Below are positions 9,189-18,090 of a stretch of 64,000 nt of DNA, piece by piece. The stretch comes from Nitrospira sp. Lineage in GTDB: Bacteria > Nitrospirota > Nitrospiria > Nitrospirales > Nitrospiraceae. The number at the start of each line of letters is the position of its first letter. The first letter of the stretch is position 1. The notes beneath the pieces were generated by a model, which saw only the letters and a program-made list of their open reading frames with translations, had not been told where the DNA came from and ran no database searches. The DNA is taken from assembly GCA_029194725.1 (NCBI GenBank), contig JARFXQ010000003.1:186001-250000 (forward strand), read 5' to 3'. Position numbers and translations under genes: made by a program.

Positions 9189-10109
9189 ATGAGGACAAAA
9201 CCTGGGTGGAGGCCGGTCTGCTTCAGGCGAGGTAAATATGCGGTTGTTGTTGCCGTCTCGTTGATCCTACTTTCCGGTTGCGCTAGCCAAAAAAGCTTGC
9301 CAAGCTCGCTCACCTCCGACATCGAGCAGAACGCTCAACCAGTTCTCGTTGTCGACGCCTCGCATAAGACCATCCCCTCAGCTGCACCAACTCAGGAGGT
9401 CTCTGACGAAGAACCGTTCGATCCGTTTGCCAAGCCGGGCGAAGAGGCGATCGAGGAGTATGACCCGTGGGAACCGTTCAACTCGAAGATGTTCCACTTT
9501 AACCAAGAGTTTGATCGTTTGGCGCTAAAGCCGGTAGCCAAAGGCTATAACTCCATTGTCCCCAATTTCGCTCAGATAGGGATCAGCAATTTCTTCTACA
9601 ACACTCGTGTGACACCGCGCTTAATGAACAATATTTTCCAGGGAAAGCTTAAAGGCGCCGGTATAGAGATTGGGCGATTCCTCATCAACACAACGGTCGG
9701 AATCGGAGGATTTATCGATGTGGCCAATCGGTTGAATCTTACGACGCCGGAAGAAGATACCGGCCAGACGCTCGGGTTCTATGGGGTGAGGCCGGGGCCC
9801 TATATCGTCCTTCCCTTTCTGCCGCCGTTTACGGCTCGTGATCTGGTCGGTTATGCCGGAGATATTGCCCTCAATCCTATCTACTGGCTGGTCTTTCCGA
9901 TTATCGGGATTGATGCTATCCCTTCCCTCCTCGAGTCGAATAGCCTCGAGAGTTCTCTGATACTCGTTGCCGCTCGTGGAACGGAAATTGTGAACAGCCG
10001 CTCGTTGAATCTGGAGAAGTATGAGGGTGTCGAAGAATCCACCTTGGATCTCTATGCGGCAGTCCGTAATGCCTACCTACAAACGCGAGCCAGGATGATT
10101 CAAGAATAG
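9189..10109 (+). CDS. mlaA: MlaA-family outer-membrane lipoprotein (VacJ)
   Basis: Outer-membrane component of the Mla system that keeps phospholipids out of the outer leaflet. 306 residues. The signal peptide ends in lipobox LLSG with C31 as the lipidated residue. After a ~50-residue acidic linker the MlaA domain starts at DPWEPFNSKMFHFNQEFD and runs through GRFLINTTVGIGGFIDVA and EEDTGQTLGFYGVRPGPYIV. The last ~25 residues are helical and charged. A MlaC-like gene lies 3.8 kb downstream; mlaFED are not in the window. Confidence 0.93.
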   Translation: MRTKPGWRPVCFRRGKYAVVVAVSLILLSGCASQKSLPSSLTSDIEQNAQPVLVVDASHKTIPSAAPTQEVSDEEPFDPFAKPGEEAIEEYDPWEPFNSKMFHFNQEFDRLALKPVAKGYNSIVPNFAQIGISNFFYNTRVTPRLMNNIFQGKLKGAGIEIGRFLINTTVGIGGFIDVANRLNLTTPEEDTGQTLGFYGVRPGPYIVLPFLPPFTARDLVGYAGDIALNPIYWLVFPIIGIDAIPSLLESNSLESSLILVAARGTEIVNSRSLNLEKYEGVEESTLDLYAAVRNAYLQTRARMIQE

Positions 10110-10171
10110 CTCATCGGATTCCTCGTCACGTCATCAGCCAGCGTCTCGGAGAAGACAACCTAATGAATAAC

Positions 10172-10185
10172 CCTGTCCTTACAGG
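10172..10185 (-). terminator. Weak hairpin between convergent mlaA and the response regulator gene
   Basis: CCTGT/ACAGG stem of 5 bp with a 4-nt loop, extended by one G-C pair. On the minus strand it is followed by TTATT, so it could serve the response regulator transcript. The stem is short and the T-tract poor. Confidence 0.25.
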
Positions 10186-10194
10186 CGGGGTGCT

Positions 10195-10848
10195 TCATGA
10201 TGACACGCTTACAAGGCCTTGGGCGATTGCGTATTTGATCAGCTCGGCGGTCGAGTGGAGATTAAGCTCGCTCATAATGCGAAACTTATGAAATTCCACC
10301 GTCTTCACGGAAATATTCAGGAGTGAGGCAATATCCTTGGTGGGTTTTCCCTCCGCAACAAGTTGTAACACCTCCCGTTGCCGCTGTGTGAGGGAGTTGA
10401 CCATTGGCTTGCTGGGTGGGTTCTCCGTGGATTGGATTGTCGCTGCCAAGACTTCTTTCGTGATAAGCGGGGTCATATAGTGTTGTCCCTGCATCACCGC
10501 CTGAATGGCTTGCTTGAGCTCCGCTGCCGCAGACCGTTTTATCAAATATCCCGAGGCCCCGGCCTTGAAGGCTTCGGTCGCATAGGTGGGACTGGCATGC
10601 ATGGTGAGGAAGATAAGCTTGCTCTCCGGCACCAGCTTACTTATCTGACGAGCCGCATCCAATCCATTGAGCAACGGCATCGAGATGTCAAGCAGCACAA
10701 TATCGGGACGTAACTGTTGGGCAGCCTCGACCAGTGCCCGTCCGTCTTCCACCATACCAACCACTTCGCCCTCGGCTTCCACCAAGTTCCGAAGCCCGGC
10801 CAAGACAATGGCGTGATCGTCTGCCATCAGAATGCGAGGCCGGTTCAT
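10195..10848 (-). CDS. NarL/LuxR-family response regulator
   Basis: 217 residues. The receiver domain (about 4-120) has the acidic pocket ADD near the N-terminus, phospho-acceptor Asp in IVLLDISMP, and the later Lys in YLIKRSAAAE. A LuxR-type HTH follows (about 150-210: LTQRQREVLQLVAEGKPTKD). The start is placed at MNRPRILMADDHA (10848) rather than the upstream in-frame codon, because this ATG overlaps the kinase stop by 4 nt and gives the usual receiver N-terminus. It is the cognate partner of the kinase encoded just upstream. Target genes are unknown. Confidence 0.92.
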   Translation of the reverse strand: MNRPRILMADDHAIVLAGLRNLVEAEGEVVGMVEDGRALVEAAQQLRPDIVLLDISMPLLNGLDAARQISKLVPESKLIFLTMHASPTYATEAFKAGASGYLIKRSAAAELKQAIQAVMQGQHYMTPLITKEVLAATIQSTENPPSKPMVNSLTQRQREVLQLVAEGKPTKDIASLLNISVKTVEFHKFRIMSELNLHSTAELIKYAIAQGLVSVSS

Positions 10849-13223
10849 GCACCCTCCGCCTCGCAAGGCACCCAAGCACAGATCTTTGTGCCGCGGGATG
10901 GCCGAGATTGGATCCGAATGAATCCATGCAGTTGCCGAAGCCGTTCCTCCATACTGCTCAAACCCAGTCCTTGGCGATGGGTACGCAAGTCTTGTGGGGC
11001 AAATCCCTTCCCATTGTCAATAACCGACAGACCGACCCCCTTGGATGACCCGCGGAGCTGGACCGTCACAGTCGTCGCCTGGGCATGTTTCACCACATTC
11101 TGAACGCTTTCCTGCATGACGCGGAAGAGACAGGTTGCCTGATCGAGCGGTATCGCATCCGGAACATCAATAATTTTTAAGTGAATGGGTAAGCCTGTTA
11201 GCCGGGAAACCTGATGGACATGATCCTGGACCGCAGGGCGCAATCCGGCGTGCTCCAATAGCGAGGGATGAAGTCGGTATGCGAGCGAGTGCACATCGTC
11301 AGAAAGCTCTTCCAATCGTTCCCGAATCGGTCTTAGCCATCGCCCTAGTTCAGCTGATACAGCGGGAGGGTGGTGTTCCAACGATGCCACTTCCAGGACC
11401 AAGGCAGCCAATCGCTGGCTCACATCGTCGTGCAGCTCACGAGAGATTCGCTGACGCTCATGCTCTTGCGCCGCCAGGAGTTTGGACGTCAGCTCTTCCA
11501 ATTGCACTTGCTGCTGCTGCAATTCCTGCTGCTTGCGATGGAGCGCCTCCTCCGCCTGCTTACGTTCGGTGATGTCGACCGCGACACCTCCCAACAGCAC
11601 CGGCGCTCCCTTGTGATCGACGATGGGGAACTTGCTCACCAGCGCGTGCCGAACCTCGCCATTCAGTAGGAACGGCGCCTCCGTGTGTAGCGGCACACGA
11701 CCCTCCCGCACCTGCATATCGTTTAACTCGTACTGTTCCGCGACTTCCGCCGGCCACAACTCGTAGGCCGTCTTCTCTTTCCAGTCCAGTCCCTTCAGTA
11801 ACGATTCTTGGAAGAGTCGATTGACGTAGAGGTACCGTCCCTGAGCATCCTTGATCCACGCAAAGCCATGCAAATTATCCATGAAGGAGGCGAATCGGCG
11901 CTCGCTTACCTTCAGTGCCTCCTCGGCTTGTTTACGTTTCGTGATGTCGATCATCGCGCCCAAGGTACGGGTAGGGCGGCGCACAGGTCCGTCATCACCG
12001 AACAACGTCCATAATCGGAAGCTGACCCAACGGACGCTACCGTCAGGATACAGAAGGCGATGCTCCGTCGAGAACTGATCATCGCCGGAAGAATCTTGGG
12101 CCTGCTTGATCGCCATAACAACCGCCTCGCGGTCTTCCGGATGAATTAACTGAATATATCCTTCCAGCGAGGGTGGCTCGTTAGGCCCCACACCATAAAT
12201 CTCCCTCATGACCGGCGACCAGTAGACTTTCCCGGTCCGGTGATCATGATCGAAAATGCCGAAATTGGCCAAGCGTATGACCTGATCGGACCGTTCCTCT
12301 CTTTCATACAGTGCGTTCTTTGCCTCCACGCGAGCCGTCACATCTTCCGTGGCAATTACAATTCCGCCTACTTCGCCGCCGCTGAACCAGGGGCGAACAT
12401 CCCAGGTGATCCATTGCGTTGAACCATCCCCTCGAACAAACCGGTCTTCATGCGCTCTCAGAATTTCTCCGGCCAGTCCACGACGATGGACCTCCTTCCA
12501 TCTTGATGGAATCTCGGGAAACACATCATAGTGCGATCGACCAAGGATATCCCCTGTGAGCCGATAATCCTCCATCCAACGGCGACTGGCCGCCAAATAG
12601 CGCATATTGCGGTCAAACATCGCAATCGCAGCCGGTACGTGCTCGATGAACAATCGGAATCGCTCCTCACTCTCCCGCATCGCCGCATTGGTTCGATCAA
12701 GGTCCGCTGTTCTCTCTCGGACGCGTTGTTCCAACTCTTCATAGGTCCGGCGCAGCGCAGCTTCCGCCCTCTTCCGCTCGGTAACGTCACTGCCGATCGT
12801 CAGAAGGCAGGATTTCCCCCTGAGCCTGATCAAGTCCGTGGAGATGAGGAACTGCCGCAATCCACCACTCTTCGTCCGCATAGACACTTCATGATTTCGG
12901 ACGGACCCTTCAGATTTCAATCGATCGATGAGCCGAGCCCGCTCATGGGGATCAGGCCAGATCCCCAACATCAACGTCGTCTTTCCGATCACCTCGTCCC
13001 GGCGAAATCCGAATGTCCTGAGACAGGCGTCATTGATTTCTAGGCAGGTCCCGGTCTCCAGTTCAGTGATGCCGATCGGATGAGGACTTAAGCGGAAGGC
13101 TTCGGCGAAGAAACTGTCCTGTTGTAGCTCGGCCGCAGAGCGCGCCTCAGGCTCGGAAAAGCGAGCCTGCGAAAGCAGCCGCGCCCTGCCTCGACGCCTC
13201 TTCTTGCCGGCTTTAGGTATCAT
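10845..13223 (-). CDS. Multi-PAS sensor histidine kinase (HisKA_3/NarX-type)
   Basis: 792 residues with no clear TM segment, so probably a cytoplasmic sensor. Four PAS/PAC units are visible (roughly 38-160, 178-305, 318-440, 445-575), each closing with a DVTERKRAE-like PAC end. Next come a Gln-rich coiled coil, the HisKA_3 phospho-acceptor helix HERQRISRELHDDVSQRLAA with its His, and a HATPase_c domain with DNGKGFAP and GLGLSSMEERL. The stop overlaps the response regulator start by 4 nt. The PAS ligands cannot be told from sequence. Confidence 0.92.
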   Translation of the reverse strand: MIPKAGKKRRRGRARLLSQARFSEPEARSAAELQQDSFFAEAFRLSPHPIGITELETGTCLEINDACLRTFGFRRDEVIGKTTLMLGIWPDPHERARLIDRLKSEGSVRNHEVSMRTKSGGLRQFLISTDLIRLRGKSCLLTIGSDVTERKRAEAALRRTYEELEQRVRERTADLDRTNAAMRESEERFRLFIEHVPAAIAMFDRNMRYLAASRRWMEDYRLTGDILGRSHYDVFPEIPSRWKEVHRRGLAGEILRAHEDRFVRGDGSTQWITWDVRPWFSGGEVGGIVIATEDVTARVEAKNALYEREERSDQVIRLANFGIFDHDHRTGKVYWSPVMREIYGVGPNEPPSLEGYIQLIHPEDREAVVMAIKQAQDSSGDDQFSTEHRLLYPDGSVRWVSFRLWTLFGDDGPVRRPTRTLGAMIDITKRKQAEEALKVSERRFASFMDNLHGFAWIKDAQGRYLYVNRLFQESLLKGLDWKEKTAYELWPAEVAEQYELNDMQVREGRVPLHTEAPFLLNGEVRHALVSKFPIVDHKGAPVLLGGVAVDITERKQAEEALHRKQQELQQQQVQLEELTSKLLAAQEHERQRISRELHDDVSQRLAALVLEVASLEHHPPAVSAELGRWLRPIRERLEELSDDVHSLAYRLHPSLLEHAGLRPAVQDHVHQVSRLTGLPIHLKIIDVPDAIPLDQATCLFRVMQESVQNVVKHAQATTVTVQLRGSSKGVGLSVIDNGKGFAPQDLRTHRQGLGLSSMEERLRQLHGFIRIQSRPSRGTKICAWVPCEAEGA

Positions 13224-13313
13224 TACCAGAGGGAACCCATTCTAGGCTGCTTACACAAGCGTCGCAAGACCGAATGTCGCAAAACCGAACTTCAGATAAT
13301 GTTTATTTAGGTT

Positions 13314-13329
13314 CACAAACCGGTTTGTG
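13314..13329. promoter_or_regulatory. Perfect 16-bp palindrome, candidate operator
   Basis: CACAAACCGGTTTGTG is its own reverse complement. It lies in the 492-nt gap between the divergent kinase gene (start 13223) and dodecin (start 13716). This geometry suits a dimeric repressor or activator site. The rest of the gap holds a small stem-loop (GTCGG/CCGAC, 13602-13615) and AT-rich sequence near 13650-13680 that could carry the dodecin promoter; I see no gene in it. Confidence 0.4.
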
Positions 13330-13715
13330 TTAGTCGGAGTTGAGAGGTGCCTCGGCGGGACGACACTTTCAACCTGCGCCGATTCAACCAGGCAAGTCCA
13401 TAATAGTCTTCGACATGAGTCGAGAGCCGGAGAGAACCATACTGAGCACCATTTGTTGACCCCGTCCATTCATCAACCGAGCATGCACATTATTGCTACA
13501 AACCTCCTTCCTGAGATGTAGCAAAGTTCCCCAATCCTGTTCACGTCCATTTCCAAGCTTCTCAATAATCCATGAAATATCCTGAGATATCGCGTAGGTC
13601 AGTCGGACTGCCGACCGATCGCGTTCTGGCCTCGACCTTGCTGAACAATCGATCATGAAAATATATCGCGTGGATAAAAATGTTGGGGGTGAGCGAATGG
13701 GAAAGGAGGAGCTAT

Positions 13716-13916
13716 ATGTCAGTTGCAAAAATCATCGAGATCAGCGCCGAATCATCCACGAGTTTTGAAGATGCCATCGTCCAAGGAGTAGCGAAGGCAT
13801 CCAAGTCTATCCACGGCATCAAATCAGCTTGGGTGAAGGAACAACATGTCGTGGTTGAAAACGGCAAGGTGGCTTTGTATCGTGTAGATCTCAAGGTGAC
13901 GTTCCTATTGGATTGA
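13716..13916 (+). CDS. Dodecin family flavin-binding protein
   Basis: 66 residues. Dodecins form hollow dodecamers that store riboflavin or FMN. The family pattern is clear: MSVAKIIEISAESSTSFEDA, then the flavin-stacking Trp in IKSAWVKEQ, then VVENGKVALYRVDLKVTF. The ATG at 13716 is chosen because a strong AAGGAGGA (13702-13710) sits ahead of it; the longer frame from 13680 is not needed. It stands alone, 24 nt before mlaC. Confidence 0.93.
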   Translation: MSVAKIIEISAESSTSFEDAIVQGVAKASKSIHGIKSAWVKEQHVVVENGKVALYRVDLKVTFLLD

Positions 13917-13940
13917 CGAGTTACGAAGCCCCTTCTCTTC

Positions 13941-14609
13941 ATGCTTCACTGGCTAGGAAGGAGTCGGCGATCTGCAACGGGTTCCGTGTGCCTTGTGGCG
14001 TTTGCATGTGCTTTTCTTTGGTGTTCGGCTGCCACCGCCTCCACACCCGGTACGGAAACTCCGATGGAAGCGGTGCGTGAGACGGTCAGTCGGATTCTCC
14101 GCATCCTCCAAGACTCTTCTCTGAAAAATCCGGCTAAACACGCACAGCGCCGTCGTATGCTCGAAGAAATCGCCGCTGACAGGTTTGACTATCCAGAGAT
14201 GTCCAAGCGCGTGTTGGGCAGCTATTGGAAGCCGCTGACCGAGGCTCAGCGGAATGAGTTTGTCGAGGCATACAAGAGTTTTCTCTCGGAGAAGTACGCC
14301 GGAAGAATCGAAGACTATACCGGGCAAGAACAAGAAGTGAGGTACTTAACCGAACGGATCGAAGGGTCGTATGCGGAGGTGAGAACCGAATTACGGTCGG
14401 ACAAGACGACGCTTCCGATGGATTACCGCCTCTTGGTGAAGGCTGGTCGTTGGTCCGCGTACGATATCATCATAGACGGCGTAAGTTTGGTGAGTAACTA
14501 TCGGAGCCAGTTTCAGAAGATCATTCGTGAAAGCTCATACGAGGAGTTGGTCAAAAAGCTGCGGGAGCGTAGCGTGACCGAGGAGACGAAGAAGCAGAAA
14601 TCGTCGTAA
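13941..14609 (+). CDS. mlaC: MlaC-family periplasmic phospholipid-binding protein
   Basis: 222 residues. The signal peptide has a basic start (LGRSRRSATG), a hydrophobic core and an Ala-rich cleavage region near ATAS. The mature part is the all-helical/beta MlaC (Ttg2D) fold: FDYPEMSKRVLGSYWKPLTE, then FVEAYKSFLSEKYAGRIEDY, then VKAGRWSAYDIIIDGVSLVS, all family-typical. It ferries phospholipid between the MlaA complex and the inner-membrane MlaFEDB transporter. The C-terminus is a charged tail. It follows dodecin by 24 nt, but the functions look unrelated. Confidence 0.9.
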   Translation: MLHWLGRSRRSATGSVCLVAFACAFLWCSAATASTPGTETPMEAVRETVSRILRILQDSSLKNPAKHAQRRRMLEEIAADRFDYPEMSKRVLGSYWKPLTEAQRNEFVEAYKSFLSEKYAGRIEDYTGQEQEVRYLTERIEGSYAEVRTELRSDKTTLPMDYRLLVKAGRWSAYDIIIDGVSLVSNYRSQFQKIIRESSYEELVKKLRERSVTEETKKQKSS

Positions 14610-14686
14610 TCCGAGGGGTGGGTCCCTTCGAGCCACCGGGCGCCACGGGGGACCGTGGGCGAATTATCAATGTATAAGGGGCTGAA

Positions 14687-16270
14687 ATGCGTCTGGCTCC
14701 TTGCCTCTTCCAACGACTCTTCGACCTTGGCGCAACGCATGCCTTCGGCATTCCAGGCGATCACGCGCTCCCGCTCTACGAAGCGCTCGCAGACAGTCCC
14801 ATCCGTTCGATTCTGACCACGCATGAACCCTCGGCCGGTTTTGCCGCCGACGCCTATGCTCGCCTCAAAGGGATCGGGATGGTGATGGGCACGTATGGGG
14901 CCGGCGTGCTCAACATGGTCAATCCGATTGCGCAGGCCTATGCGGAAAAATCGCCGGTACTGATCATCAGCGGCGCGCCCGACCTGGCCGGCCGAGACCC
15001 GGACCTGTTGATCCATCACAAGGTGAAGGGGTTCGACACACAGCGTCGCATCTACGAAGAGATGACTGCGGCCAGCGCGACGTTGGATGATCGGTCGACC
15101 GCATCGCGCGAGATCACCAGGGTGATCGAGGCGGTGCGACGTGAAATGCGGCCGGGCTATCTGGAAATCCCGCGCGACCTGACCTGGGCTGAAATCGATG
15201 AGCCCGAGGCATGGACGCCCGTTGCTCCCCAGCGGGATCTGGCCGCATTGGCCGAAGCCATGCAGGAGCTGGACGATCGCCTCAACCGAAGCCGGAATCC
15301 CGTGATCCTGGCAGGGATCGACATCATGAGGCTGGGCCTTCGGGATCAGGTAATCCGGTTCACTGAGCGTTACAACCTACCGGTCGCCACCTCGTTTATG
15401 GGGAAGGCAGCCTTTCCTGAGCACCATCCGAACTTTATTGGGACCTACATGGGCGCAGCCGGGCACCCCTATGCGCGACAGATGGTCGAAGAATCAGACT
15501 GTCTGCTCATGTTGGGGGTCTGGCTGACTGATACCGAGACCGGGCGCTTCACGAGCCTGATCGCGCGCGGGACCTTGATTCAGGTGTTGCCCGACGAAGT
15601 GGTCATCAGCCGACATCGGTATCGGCACGTCGGGCTCGCAGGGGTCCTGACGTCCTTGCTGGAGTCCCCCGAGATCAAACCGCGGGAGTTTCGCAGCGGC
15701 TACGTGCCGGAGCCGCTCGTGGCGGAGAGCCGATCCATGGTCGCTACCGTCTTTTCGGAATTGAGTCGCTTGGACGATCGACGCTACACCTTCACAGTCG
15801 ATACCGGCGATTGTTTGTTCGGCGCGGTTGCATTGAACGCTGAGACGATCCTGAATCCAGGCTACTACGCCAGTATGGGGTTCGGCGTACCCGCCGCTCT
15901 TGGCGCGGGGTTGGCCGCGCCCGATCGTCGACCAATTGCACTGGTCGGCGACGGCGGATTCCAGATGACGGGCATGGAGATCGGAACCTTGGTGCGCTAC
16001 GGGGTGAACGCTGTGGTCGTGGTGCTCAACAACGGAGGGTACCGCAGCCTGGAGGCGTTGGGTGGAACGAGCGCGGTGTGGGATATCCATCAGTGGGACT
16101 ATGTGGCGGTGGCCAGAGCCTTGGGAGCCGAGGGCACACGCGTATTCACGCCGGAGGAGTTCCGGATCGCGCTGCAGCAGGCATGTGATCGGGCCGGAGT
16201 GTCACTCATCGAGGTGGTACTAGAACCGAAAGACTTTTCACTCACTCTCCAACGGCTGGGCAAGACATAA
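14687..16270 (+). CDS. Thiamine-diphosphate 2-oxoacid decarboxylase (PDC/indolepyruvate decarboxylase-like)
   Basis: 527 residues. Catalytic features of 2-oxoacid decarboxylases are present: GIPGDHALPL near residue 21, E47 in TTHEPSAGFAADAYARLKG, and the paired-His HHKVKGFDTQ at 110-111, which acetolactate synthases lack. The ThDP motif GDGGFQMTGMEIG...LNNGGY lies at about 424-455. It likely converts a branched or aromatic 2-oxo acid to the aldehyde in the cytoplasm. It precedes ETF-QO and EtfBA on the same strand, so the product may feed a flavin dehydrogenase that donates to ETF; that link is inferred. Acetolactate synthase is the main alternative. Confidence 0.85.
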   Translation: MRLAPCLFQRLFDLGATHAFGIPGDHALPLYEALADSPIRSILTTHEPSAGFAADAYARLKGIGMVMGTYGAGVLNMVNPIAQAYAEKSPVLIISGAPDLAGRDPDLLIHHKVKGFDTQRRIYEEMTAASATLDDRSTASREITRVIEAVRREMRPGYLEIPRDLTWAEIDEPEAWTPVAPQRDLAALAEAMQELDDRLNRSRNPVILAGIDIMRLGLRDQVIRFTERYNLPVATSFMGKAAFPEHHPNFIGTYMGAAGHPYARQMVEESDCLLMLGVWLTDTETGRFTSLIARGTLIQVLPDEVVISRHRYRHVGLAGVLTSLLESPEIKPREFRSGYVPEPLVAESRSMVATVFSELSRLDDRRYTFTVDTGDCLFGAVALNAETILNPGYYASMGFGVPAALGAGLAAPDRRPIALVGDGGFQMTGMEIGTLVRYGVNAVVVVLNNGGYRSLEALGGTSAVWDIHQWDYVAVARALGAEGTRVFTPEEFRIALQQACDRAGVSLIEVVLEPKDFSLTLQRLGKT

Positions 16271-16321
16271 AGTACCCGGAGACTGTCGCAGGTCCGATCG
16301 TCGACTGTCTCACCGAGATGA

Positions 16322-16356
16322 AGGGACAGACACCGGCAAAGCCGGAGCCAGTCCCT
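16322..16356 (+). other. Nested inverted repeat ahead of the ETF-QO gene
   Basis: Outer arms AGGGAC/GTCCCT (16322-16327, 16351-16356) enclose inner arms CCGGC/GCCGG (16333-16337, 16341-16345) around an AAA loop. The 35-nt structure ends 13 nt before the ETF-QO ATG at 16370 and has no T-tract. It could be a mobile intergenic palindrome or a leader hairpin affecting translation. Confidence 0.45.
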
Positions 16357-16369
16357 CACGGACAGACCC

Positions 16370-18079
16370 ATGGATGAAGACCGTCAGATCCTTGAGGTGG
16401 ATATACTGTTCGTAGGGGGAGGGCCGGCCAATCTCTCGGCGGCGCTTCGCCTGACTCAGTTGATCGCAAGCCATAACGGGCAGATCTCCGCCGGCAATAG
16501 GTCGAGCCCTCGACTTGAACCGCGAATTGCGCTGATCGAGAAGGGGCACGATGTCGGGGCGCATGCGATTTCCGGCGCCATCTTCGACCCGATCGCGCTG
16601 GAAGAATTGTTGCCGGATTATCGCGATCGTGGCTTTCCCTTCTCGCTCCATGTGACTCAGCATAGCTTGCGGTATCTGACAACCGAGAGAAATGTTCGGC
16701 TGCCCAATGTGCTGATTCCACCTTCCTATCGGCAGGATCGCTGTTACCTCGGCTCTCTCCAGAAGCTGAACCTCTGGCTTGCCGAGCAGGTAGAAGCCGC
16801 CGGCGCCTACCTGTTTCACGAGACCTGTGGGGTCAGGATCCTCTACGACGGCGCGCGAGTCTGCGGTGTTCAAACAGGGGACAAGGGGCTCGATGCCGAT
16901 GGCGGTAGGAAAGCCAATTACCAACCAGGGACGAACATCCACGCCAGGATCACGGTCTTCGGTGAAGGCCCTTATGGGACCCTGGCTGAGGATTTAATCA
17001 ATCGGTTCAAGCTACGTGAGGGGCGGGATCCTCAATCCTATGCCCTGGGTGTCAAAGAGGTGATTCAGGTGAAGTCTGGAGGATCGCCGGGTCTCGCGAT
17101 TCATACGATCGGCTACCCGCTTGGCTCTCATGTCTTCGGCGGAGGATTCTGCTACGGCTTCGATAATAATCTCTTCGCGGTGGGAATGGTCTGCGGGCTG
17201 GATTGGGATGATCCGCAAATGGACGCCCAAGCCCAGCTTCAGCGGCTCAAGAAGCACCCCTTCATCCAGCGCTTCCTCCAGGGCGGCGAGGTGATCGCGT
17301 ACGGAGCCAAGACTCTTCCCGAGGGCGGCTACTTTGCCGTTCCTCGACCGTACGTCGACGGCGCATTGCTCGTGGGCGACTCGGCTGGTTTGCTGAATGT
17401 TCCCTATCTGAAGGGCATCCACTATGCGATGAAAAGCGGGATCTTGGCGGCTGAGACGATGTTCGATGCCCTGCTGCAAAACGACACCTCTGCCTCAACA
17501 CTCTCGTCCTATGAAGCCCGACTGGCCTCGTCCTATATCATGCAGGATCTGTATCATGTGCGGAACTTCAGGCGGGCCTTTGCCTACGGCTGCCCGCCGG
17601 GCCTTCTCCTCGGAGGACTGACGATGTGGACTGGACTCGGTCCGACCAAACCTGGAGCGGTCCGTGAGGATTTCAGACATTTGCGGCCGCTTGATCAAGC
17701 GGTTCGAGGCCGTTGGGCCGATGAGCCGGCACAGTACGACGCCGGAGTGCTGGTTGATAAACTGACCGATGTCTATCATTCCGGCACGCAACATCGAGAG
17801 GATCAGCCTTCGCACATCCAAATCCTCGATCCAGCGCGATGTGTGACAGACTGCATCCCTCGCTTCGGAGACGCGCCCTGCACGTATTTTTGCCCAGCAA
17901 GGGTCTATGAGTTAGTGGGCGAAGGAGCAGGCCGCCGCATTCAGATCAACTTCGCAAACTGCGTGCACTGCAAGACCTGCGTGATCAAGGATCCCCTCGA
18001 CGTCATCTCCGGTGATCACGTACAGAACATCGTTTGGCGGGCTCCCGCTGAGGGAGGACCGCATTATCAGGGGCTGTAA
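16370..18079 (+). CDS. Electron transfer flavoprotein-ubiquinone oxidoreductase
   Basis: 569 residues. Membrane-bound flavoprotein passing electrons from reduced ETF to quinone. The N-terminal FAD dinucleotide motif is VGGGPANLSAALRL. The mid region has GGGFCYGFDNNLFAVGMVCGLDW and the FAD-closing VDGALLVGDSAGLLNVPYLKG. The C-terminal ferredoxin-like domain carries the [4Fe-4S] cysteines in CVHCKTCVIKDP plus an upstream Cys pair near APCTYFCPA. It is the full-length fused FixC/FixX arrangement. No strong ribosome site precedes the ATG; the nested hairpin does. etfB follows after 11 nt. Confidence 0.95.
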   Translation: MDEDRQILEVDILFVGGGPANLSAALRLTQLIASHNGQISAGNRSSPRLEPRIALIEKGHDVGAHAISGAIFDPIALEELLPDYRDRGFPFSLHVTQHSLRYLTTERNVRLPNVLIPPSYRQDRCYLGSLQKLNLWLAEQVEAAGAYLFHETCGVRILYDGARVCGVQTGDKGLDADGGRKANYQPGTNIHARITVFGEGPYGTLAEDLINRFKLREGRDPQSYALGVKEVIQVKSGGSPGLAIHTIGYPLGSHVFGGGFCYGFDNNLFAVGMVCGLDWDDPQMDAQAQLQRLKKHPFIQRFLQGGEVIAYGAKTLPEGGYFAVPRPYVDGALLVGDSAGLLNVPYLKGIHYAMKSGILAAETMFDALLQNDTSASTLSSYEARLASSYIMQDLYHVRNFRRAFAYGCPPGLLLGGLTMWTGLGPTKPGAVREDFRHLRPLDQAVRGRWADEPAQYDAGVLVDKLTDVYHSGTQHREDQPSHIQILDPARCVTDCIPRFGDAPCTYFCPARVYELVGEGAGRRIQINFANCVHCKTCVIKDPLDVISGDHVQNIVWRAPAEGGPHYQGL

Positions 18080-18090
18080 CCCCGAACGAA

